From contig BCIO01000002.1 of NCBI GenBank assembly GCA_001599975.1, positions 3,483,883 through 3,547,882 on the forward strand: a stretch of 64,000 bases of DNA, given 5' to 3'. The first letter of the stretch is position 1, and each line of letters starts with the position of its first letter. Source of the DNA: Cystobasidiopsis lactophilus (taxonomy: Eukaryota > Basidiomycota > Agaricostilbomycetes > Agaricostilbales > Chionosphaeraceae). Under the pieces are notes generated by a model, which made no database searches, was not told the DNA's origin, and saw only the letters and a list, made by a program, of their open reading frames with translations. Positions 42,992-54,284 of this stretch are shown here, piece after piece. The position numbers were made by a program, and so were the translations under genes.

Positions 42992-45900
42992 TCAGCGCTG
43001 GTAGGGCGATTTCCAGCTGTGGCGTCAACTTGAGCGCTCGCTCCAAATCAAAGCCGATTTCGACAACGCACCTCGGGGAAGCAAGCTTTGCGGGAGAGTA
43101 AGACGGAGCCTGTGGGGAAGAAGCGCCAGCCGGGGAATAGCTGGGCTGCAAGTTCAAAGGCGTAAGTCCAGAGCTCCCCTTGGAGTCCGCGGCAAAACCT
43201 ACCGACGCAGGCGCTGTAATGGAACCCAGTCAGCTTCCGCGGCCTTTGCAGCATCGAAAGAGAAGGAAAAGGCTTACAGAATTGGGGCGAAGTGGGCTGT
43301 GCGCGCCAAAGCGGCGGAAGTCAGTAACGCCTTCGATCCCAAGAAGGCTCCACTCACGCTGTAGGTAGGGCTCGTCGGCTGTTGCAAAGAGCGTTAGATA
43401 AAACATCTTGGACAGTGTAAAAGGTCGAGCGTACGCTGTAGCCTTGAGGGCTGGCCGGAGAGATCGCGCTCTGGCCGTGGCGAGTCGGCTGTGAGCAAAA
43501 TCTGTCAGCTCAGAGTATGGTTCGATGAAAGAGCTCCACGAACGCTGTACTTTGGACCTGGGAATAAAGCAGAGGTCAGTTGACCATCAAAAGGAAGAAA
43601 GACGAGGGAGACTGACTCGCTGGCGACATCCCGTTGAAGGAGGGCGACGCTCCGCCCTTTGGCGAGGTCGGCGAGTACCTGACCACGTCCAAATCAGCCT
43701 TTTCTTATCCATGGGACCGTTGGAGGGAGCGACTGACCTCGGCGAGCTTGGAGAATAGCGAGGGCTCGCAGCTGAGAAAACATGTGAGCCTTTCTTCGGC
43801 AACCCGTCAGGTCGTACGCACGCGAGAACTGTGGGGAGGTGAGCTATAGACTCTCATCAGCATCGTAAAGACTTGGAAGAGGTGCTGGGCGACTCACGTT
43901 GTAGCGAGGCGCTTTTTGGGAAGGCAGGAAAGTCAAATTGAGACCAGCTTGCGGCAAATGTCGCTTAAACTTACAGGCAGGCTGCGAAAATTGATCAAGT
44001 CAGCTCGTGTGCATTCTAAGGGTGTCAGAACGTCAGTAAACGCACAGAGAAGTTCGGACTGGCGGGCTGTGACGCGAAAGGGAAGCCAGCATGAGGAACT
44101 CGGCTCGGTGGACCTCAAACACGAGCCAACTCACGGAAAATGAAGGAGCTGAGCGCAGAGACTTTGTAAGACCGACGCCAGGTCAGCGAAGAAGAGAGGG
44201 GAAAATCTTACAAGCAGGCTGTAAAGCAATAAGAGATGTCAGTTTAGAATCGCAAAGTCAGCTGAAGGCGAGCACGCACGCTGAAATTGGGCGCTGGAAG
44301 CGTAGAGAAGACGTTGTGAGACCAGAGAGCGGTCAAAATCGCGGGAAAACTCACAGGCAGGCTGTGAAAAAAATTAAAGTCGTCAAATTCAAGTCGCACT
44401 CGTTCAAAGAGACCGCGAAAACGCACAGAAAAGTTCGGCGCTTTTTGAATGAGAGGCTTGGTAAGTCTCTGACCATGTCAGCGAAGAATGAGACCCACAG
44501 GAAGGCTGCGAAGAGGAAGCGGTCAGATCAAGGTCCCCGTCAACATTGGCCGAGGCCAAAGGAGCAAGGCAACGCACGGAAAATGAAGGAGCTGAGCGCA
44601 GACGCTTGGTAAGACCAGGAAACGGTCAACACAAGGACAAGACCTACACGAAGGCTGCAAAAGGACCGAACAAAGCTAAGTTCGCGGCACCCGAATGACA
44701 ACGAAGTGCAAGAACTCACACTCCAATTTGGCGACGCCGGTGAGAATCCTGGCGAGGTGCTGCCAATGTTGGGCCGCGTTGGCGAATAGACGCCGCTGCG
44801 TGCGCCGGTGCCGCGGTCGACCCAAGGCGAGGTTGGCGATGTGCCAAAGCCCGGCGACGTTGGATTGTACATTGGACTCGCTGGGGCGTCTGTAAGTGCA
44901 ACAGAGGCATCATTGAGTTCCTGAGAAGGATCAAACGCAAAACCGAAGGAAGACTCACAGCCTGGCGAAGTGGGCGCAAGATAGCCAGGCGAGGTGCCGC
45001 CGCCATAGGCAGGGCTGGCCGGTGAATACCCTGGCGAAAAATTGTAGCCAGGGCTCTGGCCATAGCCCGAGTAGGTTGTCGAGCCGCCGTAGCCTTCTTC
45101 ACCGCCGCCCACGTGCAACGGCGACCAAGGAGCATTTTCAAAGCCTATGCCTCCCGGTTGCATGGGCGTCTTGCTGCCGGCATCGATGTAAGGGGTCGCC
45201 GCGCCACCTGGTGTCATGGCGCCAGCCATGGCTGCTTCGCTCAGAGTTGCCGCCACCGGCAAGCGATGGTCCAGGACAACGTCCTTCAGCATGTCGACAT
45301 CGAGCATAACAGCTGTGCGCGGCCAGAAATTAGCGATGGGTCCAGTAATGGCACAGGGAAGGAAGACGAACAGCAAGCGCCAGTGCCCAAAGGAGCCAGC
45401 TGCGCCAGCAGCACATTTTCTGCGACGCCCTTGCAATCGTCCTTCTCGCCAATGGAAGCTGCCTCCATCAAAATCTCGACGGTCTCTTCGAACGAGCAAC
45501 GCATGAGAGCGCCAGTGTCAGCTCGGTTGATGCCGTGGCGCGTGATGGCCATCAAAGTGCCGCGCGAGGTCATCAGGTCGCACAAAAGAGCCAGATGTCG
45601 GTAGTTGACGTACGAGCCATCAAACTCGATGACCTGGCGCAGTTCGCGCAGCAGAGAGGCTCGGCCGGCTTCGATGCCCAGCACTTCGGTGATTTCGACG
45701 CACGAGTTCGAGTAGGTGCGGACGGGATCGACGCCATCCACGGAGAGCACCTTCTTGAGGTTGATGCCGTCAGTTTCAAGCACCCACTCGTCCTGCGTCG
45801 TCAGCTCGCCAGTCTGGGAGATGATGCCCTTCGGCTTCTCGACCAAGAAGGCGCGCGAGATGCCTTCGATGCCGCCTAGCGACACCTCGTCCAGCATGGA

Positions 45901-48900
45901 CGCCTCCAGCTGCTTCAAAAGCACGTCTTCCTCCTCCATCTCCTCCATCGCCTCCTTGTCCTCGTTGACCGCTCGGCAGCGAATGACCAGCTTGTCCGCA
46001 TTGTCTTCCGACCAGATGACGAACATGTCCTTGTTGAAGACGCTCGAGATCTTGCTGGCAACAGTCGACATCTCGAGGTTCTTGTCCAGCATCTTGGCGC
46101 GGTCGAGCTCGAAACGCAAGAGCCAAGGCGATTGCTTGTCCATGTTCATCTCGACTTCGGGATCCGGAATGGCAAAGAACGCTTCAACCATGTCCTTGTC
46201 GTCGTCGATGACCGTGGCGCTCGGGTCGGGGTCGTAGAAGATCTCGACGGACGATGTGACCGTCTTGAGGGTGGTGTGCGCCAGCTCGGTCTGAACCGAC
46301 TTGGCGCCCATCATGTCGCGCGCCTTGCTCTGGTCGAGGTAGACGTAGGTGACGGGCGTCTTCAGGTTGCGGGCGACGTTGATGATCTCCTTTAATCGGG
46401 GCACACCGAGCGTGACGTTCTTGGACGAGACACCGGCGTAATGGAAAGTGTTGAGCGTCATCTGCGTGGCCGGTTCACCGATAGACTGCGCCGCCAAGGT
46501 GCCGCACATCTCGCCAGGAGCCGCCAAAGACTGGTTGAAGCGGGCTTCGACTTCTCCCATCACCCATTCGAAGGCCTCCCTGTTGAGGTGGTCCTCCTCC
46601 AAAACGCGCCGCGCAGCCAGGTTGGCCCGCAAGTGCATCCTGAAAAGCAGCGTGATGTTGTCCTGTGCTTCCGCGCTGATAGCGTCAGAACCTCGGACGA
46701 CGATTAAGCGGGCGCAGAGGTCTTGCACGGCGGTGACAATGTCGGCCGGTGGTAAGTCGGAAGGCTTGCGGCGGTCGATGTGGAAGATCTGGCGGGCATT
46801 GTGGATGATGCGCCGGATGTTGACAGGAAGACGGACGCGAGGGTTGGCTGCCTCGAAGATAAAGTCGCGCAGCAGAGCTCGGTCTTGGCGCAGGCGGTCG
46901 TACTCTTCGTCTAGAATTGCCTGCAGTTCTAGCGAGGTGCTGTCGACGCCGACTTGGATGATGCCACGCTTGAATGCGTATTCGGGTTCGGTCACATCGA
47001 CGCGGAATGTCTTCTCGAAGCGAGCGTCGGAAAGCGAGTAGGTGGGCAGTCGTTGCTCTTCAAACGCCGCACCGTCCATGCCATCTTCGCCGTACGCAAA
47101 CTGGATGATTTGGCTGAGCGAGTTCCGGACCGTGCCGTCGTAGGTGACGCCAACGTCCTCCAAAGCCTTGACCAAACGGCGCTGGATGTAACCAGTCTCG
47201 GCGGTCTTGACGGCCGTGTCGATCAACCCTTCTCGTCCGGCCATGGCGTGGAAGAAAAACTCTTGCGGAGTGAGACCTCGGAGATACGAGTTCTCGACGA
47301 AGCCGCGCGACTCTGGCGAGTAGTCGTCCTTCGCGAAATGCGGCAGAGTTCGATACTTGAAACCGAAGGGGATGCGCTTGCCCTCAACGGATTGCTGACC
47401 GACGACGGCCGACATCTGGGAGATGTTGATGAAGGATCCCTTGGAGCCAGCAATGACCATCTGCTTGACGTTGTTGTCGTTCTTCAAACTGCCTTCGGCT
47501 GACTTGCCGGCCGAATCACGAGCGTCATCCAGTGCCTTCTTGACCTTGGACTCGAACGACTCGCGGATGGTCATGCCCGGCATGGCTTCGAGCTGGTCCA
47601 TCTGGGCCGACTGGATCACATTGGCGACCTTGCGCTTGGCGGTCATGATGAACCGGGTGATGGCCGCCATGGTGCTGGTGTCGGCAATCGTGTCGCCAAT
47701 ACCGATGGAGAAGCCGTTGTGGAGCAGCCAGTAGTTGACAACCTGTTGAAATTTTGTCAGAACAAGTCAAAGGACTTTCGGACAGACTCAGACCAACCTT
47801 TTGAAGGGCGCCAAAGAGGTCCCTGGTGGCGATTGCCCCCTTCTCTCTAAAGAGGACATCCACCAGGCCGCCGGCTGAAGCACCAGCCACCTTCTTCGCC
47901 ACAACACCGTAAAGGATGTCGCCATCCTCGATGAGCATGCCCTCGTCTTTAGGATTTGACGCAGGCGAGCCATCTTCCATGGCCTGGGCGATGTTGATGC
48001 CTTTGGGAATGCACATGCTGAGGATCTGCTTGCCAGTCCAGAGCGGCTTCGGCTTGATGATGGCCGGTGGTGGAACGACGCCGTCCCAGTTAGGCACCCA
48101 GAGCAAGATGTTCTGGACAAACTCGCTGTCCATGAAGCAGTCGCGCAGCGTGAATTTACGAATGCCGCAAAGCGTGTCCTGGACGATGCCCATGACCGGC
48201 TTGTTGGCTTGAGGGGAGATGATTTGGCGGGGCACCCAAGCGATCTCTTTGAGCTCGGCTCGGGTCTCCTCCGATTGGGGGACGTGAAGGTTCATTTCGT
48301 CGCCGTCGAAGCTGCAGATCATTTTAGAGACTTTCGGCTCGAGCCAAGAAATTGCACTCACTCGGCGTTATAAGGTCTGCCCGCATCGGATGCGAGTAAG
48401 CCAAGGGCTTGCTTCTAATGGAACACAATACGCACGACTGACAAGGACGAAATCAGCATGGGCGCATAAATGAAGATGAGGCAGCAAGCTTACTGTTACA
48501 GAGAGATTCAGGCGGAACGTCGAGTACTCCATGAGCTTAACTCGATGCGCCACTGTGAGAGGCGGGGAAAGGCACTCAGAACAAAAAACAGAGTCCAAAG
48601 GGAAGAGGAGCCTTCTCACTCATTGACATTTTGTGGAGAGAGGGCTGCCGGTTGAAGAGCACGATGTCGCCGTCTTGCAAGTGGCGCTCGACGATCCAAC
48701 CGTACTGCAGAAAGGTGGCGTTGTCTTGGGACTTGGTGTAGCGCAGGTCGATGCGGTCGCCCGAGTCCTTAACAATGTACCGCGCACCGGGGTGCTCGTC
48801 CGGCCCGCGCATGACCAGCTCTCGGAGGGCGGCAATGTTGTAGGGCGTCACCCGCTCCGGGTAGGTCAGGTTGCGGGCGATGGACTTGGGGACACCGACT

Positions 48901-50442
48901 TGGTCGAGATCGATGTTGGGGTCGCCGGTGATGACCGTTCGGGCGGAGAAGTCGACGCGCTTGCCCATCAAGTTGCCTCGCAGCCTTCCTTCCTTGCCTT
49001 TTAGCCGGGCTCGGATGGACTTGATCGGCCGGCCAGACTTTTGCATGGCCTGCGGCTGGCCCGGAATCGAGTTGTCCATGTAGGTGGCGATGTGCCACTG
49101 GAGGAGGGTCTCGAACTCGGACAGGATGTGCGCGGGCGCGCCCTCGCCTTCCAACTTTCTTAGTTGCGCGTTGGCCTTGATGATCTCGGCCAGCTTGTAG
49201 GTCAAGTCGTCCTCGCCGCGGGTGGCGCCACCGTCGACGGCCACGCTCGGTCGAACGGGCGGCGGCGGCACGGGCAGGACGGTGAGGATCATCCATTCCG
49301 GCCTGGCCTCCTCGATGCTGAGGCCCATCATCTTCAAATGGTCCGTCGGGATCATGCGCAGGATCTTCAAGCAGGCTGACGCCGGCAAGGGCACGCGGTC
49401 AAGCGTTTTGGGCGCCTTCTTGTCCTCTTCGTCGGCGTCCTCCGCTTGGCGCTGGTAGACCAGAAACATCTTGAGACCTTCTTTACGGATGACGGGCTGC
49501 TTGTGGCCGCAGCCGTCGTGGCGCCCCTTGAGCTTGTTGACGCCGGGGATTTCTGCGTACGGGTCGCGTTGCCCGGGCCCTGCTTCCGGCAGCGGGTTGG
49601 GGTCTTCAATCTCCTCGTCAGTCGTCTCGCAGATGTTTTTGGCCTATCCAATGACGCCCAAAAGTAAGAAACAGATCGCTCTAAAATGAAAGAGCAAAAC
49701 GCACGCGCGCCAGGCCATGGACGTATGCCAGCCGCTTTTTGGGTGTCCTTCTAGTGATCTGGAAGATCTCTCGGAGTTTTGGGTCGCTGTGAGAAGGGCA
49801 ACCCGCCTCAGAACGATCGAGTTCTGCCAGAGAGCACCACCAACCTGAGATCGACCTTGAGCTTGCCGCAGTGCACGCAAACGCATTCAATGATCTTCTT
49901 CAGCTTGTTTTGGAAGCCTGTGCATGGTGCGACAAGCCTCTGAGCCGGGGGACGGGGCTCAAGGTCGGTGGCAAAAACAACGCACCGACATGGTAGACGG
50001 GCCTGCCGAGCTCAATGTGGCCAAAGTGGCCTGGGCAAGTGGAGGCGCCTTCTTCGCAGGTCTGGCACTTGTAGTTGCGGTCGATGGTGCCCATCCTGGG
50101 ATCGGAGAGGCCGCCGATCTTTGGCCTCATGGTGCCTTCCTCCATCGTCTCCGGGTATTGGACATGGACGGCTGAATGCGCGACACACCTCCAGCATCTG
50201 GAACAAGTCAACTATGTGGAACCGCGCTTACCAGACAAGGCTTTGATCTCGTCTGGCGACAGAACGCTGGATGGGCGCCGGAAGTATAATGCACGAGGGT
50301 CAACAACTTGTCCCTTGGGAAGGACAAGGAGAATGGCCACTAACCCAAACTGGATTTCTTGCACACGCCGCTGTCAAGAACAAAAGCAGGGAATGGGCAT
50401 CCAGTCCAGGCAGAAAGAGATACAAAATACTGGCCGCCGCAT
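42992..50442 (-). CDS. RPB1: RNA polymerase II largest subunit RPB1
   Basis: The N-terminus, in short exons, reads [20 protein letters not shown] then [16 protein letters not shown] and the zinc motif [20 protein letters not shown]. Next come [13 protein letters not shown], the clamp region, [20 protein letters not shown] and, over four exons, [20 protein letters not shown], the catalytic aspartate loop. The bridge-helix/trigger-loop part follows: [40 protein letters not shown] then [20 protein letters not shown]. The C-terminal domain starts near 45200 with degenerate YSPxSPx repeats. The subunit forms the active centre, and its CTD recruits capping, splicing and 3'-end factors. The start at 50442 (MRRP plus intron) is tentative. 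The end is also tentative: splicing a 54-bp-type intron after KLASP gives SWKSPYQR and TGA at 42992-42994; read-through would end near 42783. Confidence 0.93.
43146..44719 (-). other. Micro-exon array encoding the central RPB1 CTD
   Basis: Between the end of the CTD exon at 44720 and that starting at 43145 lie 20 introns of 50-72 bp and 19 exons of, in order, 7, 14, 7, 14, 7, 14, 7, 14, 21, 7, 14, 22, 34, 62, 14, 54, 21, 19 and 11 nt, 363 nt in all (121 codons). Five heptads are each split into a 7-nt and a 14-nt exon. The 7-nt exons are 44648-44654, 44499-44505, 44355-44361, 44212-44218 and 43975-43981. The 14-nt exons are 44578-44591, 44427-44440, 44280-44293, 44135-44148 and 43898-43911. 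Each pair reads P(S/A)SP(S/N/R)(F/Y)(S/N). The heptad at 44046-44066 is one 21-nt exon. Acceptors are (A/C)AG and donors GTGCGT, GTGAGT, GTAAGT or close. Confidence 0.8.
48436..48437 (-). other. Predicted 2-nt exon in RPB1 active-site region
   Basis: The exon ending NLSVT stops at 48494 with donor GTAAGC. The exon ACCTTATAACGCCGA (48362-48376) needs two bases before it to read SPYNAD. The bases TC at 48436-48437, between a TTGTCAG acceptor and a GTGCGT donor, supply TC+A = Ser. This gives VTSPYNADFDGDEMN, the invariant polymerase motif. The flanking introns are 56 bp (48438-48493) and 59 bp (48377-48435). An 11-nt alternative (donor GTGTTC) keeps frame but inserts extra residues. Confidence 0.6.
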
Positions 50443-50946
50443 TTTTGCGCCCGCGAAGAGCAGGGCAAAAAGTGCGCCAACAGGAAGCACGAACCAAGGG
50501 CGCGGCCGAGTACGCAAAGCTGGCCATCTTTCACTTCTCTGGCTCGCTGGCGATCCAGCCAATGCGCTCTCCGCGCGCCGCCGACCTCGCTGCTGCTGCT
50601 TTAGGCCCAACTTCCTCCCGCCGTTTGTTCGCCACCAACGCTGCGGGCTGTTCTTCCCAGTGCGGCCGGGCTCTGCTCTTGACTCTGCGCAAGCGCTCCC
50701 TCGAAACCAGGTCTGGAGGTTGCAATCGGCGGCCAAATGCGAGAACCGGACCAGCAAGGAGCGGTCGTCTGCCGGCAAGAAGGCCGCCCGTGAAGTTGGG
50801 AGCTCCAGAAAAAAAAAATCCTGCCAGTTGACGGTCTTGACTCTTGCATCCCGGCTCTTGCTCGGTTGGCCAACTCTCTGCAGCAGCGTCCATCAGCCTC
50901 GAATCAAGTCAAGCCAGCGCCGAGTCCCCCTAAAGCGAGCCAGCCC
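50443..50946. other. Divergent promoter region of RPB1 and the RNA-binding protein gene
   Basis: About 500 bp between the two start codons. A + strand frame is open into the PUB1-like gene but without ATG or domain before 50947. A run of nine A lies near 50810. No other gene is seen. Confidence 0.5.
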
Positions 50947-52673
50947 ATGTCCGGAGAACAAGAAGGCATTGGCGGCTACCCGGCCGCCTTTCCCACCTAC
51001 CCTAACCAGCCTGGGCCACCGCCAGAGAAGAAGCGGGCCCATCTGTATGTGGGCAATCTGTCGGCCAGGGTGACCGAGTACATGCTCCAGGTCCGTCTGA
51101 GTCGTATTACGCTTCTCCGCTCCCGTTTTGAACTGACAGCTTTTCCGCTTCTCAGGAAATCTTTGCGGTCACTGGCGCAGTGTGCGTTTGCCTTCTCTCA
51201 AGTAGTTGTAGGACTCGGAGCTTAAAAAGGACCGGCGGAGACAGGCTCGGCGTCAAAATCATTCCAGACAGGAATTTCCAGCACGGCGGCCTCAACTATG
51301 GCTTTGTTCGTGGCCTTCATCCTCTTCTGCAACGTACTGGTACGGGTGCTGACTGTTGTTGACGGACAGGTCGAGTACCACGAGATGAAGGCCGCCGAAG
51401 CCGCCATCCAAACCCTCAATGGCCGCAAGATTTTCGACACCGAGATCAAGGTCAACTGGGCCTACCAAAACCAGACGAGCAAGGAGGACCTGACCAACCA
51501 CTGCCAGTGCGTCTCAATTTTGAGCCAATCTGCGGGCTTTATGACCCGAATCCGAGCTCATTCATGCGCATGAATTTTAGCATTTTCGTTGGCGACCTCT
51601 CGCCCGAGGTCAACGACGAGGTCCTGCGCAAGACTTTCCAGGCCTTCGGCTCCTTGTCAGACGCTAGGGTCATGTGGGACATGAACTCGGGCAAATCCCG
51701 CGGCTATGGCTTCTTGGCCTTCCGCGATCGCACCGACGCCGAGCAGGCCATCGCCACCATGAACGGCGAGTGGCTGGGCTCGAGGGCCATCAGGGTCAAC
51801 TACGCCAATCAAAAGACGGCCGGTAGCGCTGGCGGACCGGGCGGCGTGCCTGGACCTTCGTATGGCTCGGGAGGAGGAGGCGGTGGCGGAGGCGGCGCGC
51901 CGAGCGGCCAGCCGTCCATGCCCATGATGCAGCTGCAGCCCGCCATGCCACCGATGGGCATGCAGCAACAACAACCACAGCAGCCCCAGCAGTATGCCCA
52001 GCCAGGCGGCGCCTCTTACGAAGTCGTCGTCCAGCAAACGCCCTCTTACAACAGCACCGTTTACGTCGGCAACATTGTCCCCTACGCCACCCAAAACGAT
52101 CTCATCCCCCTCTTCCAGTCCTTCGGCTACATCGTCGAGATCCGGATGCAGTCCGACCGCGGCTTCGCGTTCGTCAAGCTCGACACCCACGAGAACGCGG
52201 CCATGGCCATCGTCAACCTGCAAGGCACCCCTATCCACGGCCGAGCCATCAAGTGCTCGTGGGGCAAGGACACTGGCGGAGCTGCTCAGGCGGCGGCCGC
52301 TGCTGCCGCTGGTGTGGTCCCTCAACAAGCGGCCTACCCTGCTGTATGTTCTAGCTTCCTCCGTTAAATGATTTACCTGAGCATTGCGACAATATACAGC
52401 AGCCGCAAGCCGCGTATGGCCAGCCAGACTATTCTCAATCGCCCTACGGCCCGCCGGACGCCAACGCTCTCGCCTACGCCGCTCAATGGGCCAACGGCGA
52501 CCCGAACCTCATGGTCCAATATGCCATTTACTACCAGCAACAGCAAGCCGCGTATGTTGACGTTTACTTTTGAGCTTGGCAACTCGGGCTCATTGACTGA
52601 TCTCAAATGCAGGTACTACCAACAGCAAGCGGCAGCAGCTGCGGCAGGAGGTGCTGCGCCCGCTGCTCAGTGA
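50947..52673 (+). CDS. PUB1/TIA1-like RNA-binding protein with three RRMs
   Basis: The start MSGEQEGIGGYPAAFPTYPN precedes three RRM domains. RRM1: HLYVGNLSARVTEYMLQ, VKIIPDRNFQHGGLNYGFVE then YHEMKAAEAAIQTLNGRKIF. RRM2: IFVGDLSPEVNDEVLRKTFQ, SRGYGFLAFRDRTDAEQAIA. A Gly/Met/Gln-rich linker leads to RRM3: TVYVGNIVPYATQNDLIPLF, DRGFAFVKLDTHENAAMAIV. RNP1 and RNP2 aromatics are intact. The C-terminus is Ala/Gln/Tyr-rich and prion-like (QWANGDPNLMVQYAIYYQQQ). Such proteins bind U-rich RNA in stress granules and in mRNA stability and splicing control. Introns lie near 51090-51154, 51182-51255, 51305-51370, 51511-51579, 52344-52400 and 52553-52612. Stop TGA is at 52671-52673. Nam8-type splicing roles are an alternative. 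Confidence 0.9.
51560..51575. repeat. 16-bp perfect palindrome ATTCATGCGCATGAAT (copy 1)
   Basis: Lies inside an intron of the PUB1-like gene, just before the acceptor. The same 16-mer recurs within a 20-bp palindrome at 62063-62082. Two copies of one 16-bp palindrome in 64 kb is more than chance would give. Confidence 0.7.
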
Positions 52674-53331
52674 TCTGGCCAGCATTCGACGACCTGGAGC
52701 GCCTGAGACTCGGTCTGAACCAATTTCACTTTTTTCCCCTTTCGTCTCTCTTTTTCCACTTTTTTTCCATCTTCTCTCTCTCTCTCTCTTCTCTCTTTGG
52801 GTTTCGGCTGCCACTTGTTGCTGAAAAGATGTCCGCTCGGTCGATCACACCATTCAAGGGTCTGCAAAAGGTGTTGTCGGAAGGGTGTTGTTGGACGGGC
52901 CGACTTTTGGGGGAACAAGGGCGTGCAACATCAAGCTTGGCGAAGAGGATATATGGAGGTCGGTTCATCCCCCCATGCATGTGCTTCAAGAGTCGGTTTC
53001 CTTCGACTTTGTTGCCTCTCTCTCCTTCCTTTTTTGTTGTTCCCTTTTGGCGCTTTTCGCCTCTCTGGACGAGTGTCATTTGAGAATCTGATACACACGC
53101 ACGATCTAGGGAGAGAGGACACAAGGAAGAAAGGAAACCCCTGGCTGGGAAGCTCAAACGCACTGTAAGAGGAGTCCTCCTCAAAAATCATTCTACATAA
53201 ATTCCCTGCTTTTTCGCTGTCCTGAAATGCCGTCTTGCGAACCAACTTTCCATGGACAATTTGAGTGAGCAGGGGGTCTATGGTATTGCAAATTAAGGTC
53301 GTTAGATGCAGCGTTCGGTCCAAGATTGGCA
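52674..53331. other. Tail-to-tail spacer
   Basis: This 658-bp region separates the convergent PUB1-like and TIM22 genes. It holds a T/C-rich tract (about 52725-52800) with a CT run. Overlapping short frames on both strands have no conserved domain. Probably 3' untranslated regions. Confidence 0.45.
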
Positions 53332-54284
53332 TTACGGCGGGTCGGGCTCTTCCTTCTCCACCCTGTTCGCATCATGTTAGCTTTGAGTCTTTTCATCTTG
53401 ATAAGGGTGTCGACTTGCCATAGCTTGTCGATCCTATGGTTCCGGAGTCAGCTTTGAGGAAGGCAACAAATTTGAGCGAAGAACTCACGCAGCACCGAAA
53501 GCTCCGAATCCTATCCCGCTCTGTGATAGCACATGAGCAAGAGAGCAGGTAAAAGGAAGGCAGAAGACCAACCAAGATGCCGCTCTTGATCCCGTTGTGC
53601 CTAGAAATGATGCAGCCCGTGATGAAGCCGCCCGCCATGACATTCGTCACGTCGTGCCTTCCCCGATACTGCGCCGAGCTCAACAACGTGTCAAACAAGG
53701 GGAGAAAAGGCGAGAACTCACTCCTTCAACGCAGCATTCGATGCCGCTGAACATCAAGCCCAGCAAACCCCACTGTTTCCCGCCCCGCCACATGCCCTTG
53801 CCCATGTCCTTGAACACCTCGGCCACCTTTTGCTGCGTCCGCATGTTCGCCATGGCCGGCGAAGCAAACGGGTCTTCATAGCGGAACGACGCGGACATGA
53901 GCGAGAAGAAAGCGCCCAGACCGAAGCCTGCAAGCAAGGAACAATTCTACATCAGAACAAAAAAAATGATCTAGGAGAGTCATCGAGCTTGCCTGCTCCT
54001 CCTGAAATGATTGCCTTGACCGGGCAGCTTTCCATGGCGGTCAGCATAACGAGTTCCTGCTTGACCAGGTTTCGGCTCATGGCCCGGTCGTCTGGGGTTG
54101 CTCCAGGCCAACATCCTGTTTTGCAGATTGAATTGGTGTCCAGAATGAATAAGAGTGAAAGCTCCCAACCTGGATTGATGTACGGAGCTGCAATTCGACG
54201 CATGAAAAATTTCAGCCTGGTGGGCACGAAAAATTCATGCGAGCGCGGGAACGCACCTGTGAGAGGATGGACCTGCGAGCTCAT
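53332..54284 (-). CDS. TIM22: TIM22, carrier translocase channel subunit
   Basis: Spliced exons read MSSQVHPLTAPYINPG, CWPGATPDDRAMSRNLVKQE, MESCPVKAIISGGAGFGLGA then FFSLMSASFRYEDPF, GGKQWGLLGLMFSGIECCVE, YRGRHDVTNVMAGGFITGCI then ISRHNGIKSGI, IGFGAFGAAIDKLW and VEKEEPDPP. The Tim17/22 signature with Gly-rich spans and the conserved Cys pair are present. TIM22 inserts carrier proteins into the mitochondrial inner membrane. Two introns use GC donors: 53928-53992 (GCAAGC) and 53363-53418 (GCAAGT, branch GCTAAC). Both are needed for the family sequence or a proper end. Stop TAA is at 53332-53334. The gene is divergent from INO1. Confidence 0.9.

Noticed and set aside
43146-44719. The region first looked like non-coding DNA or a decayed gene end
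   Set aside because: All 19 micro-exons join in phase into CTD heptads, so it is read as functional coding sequence.
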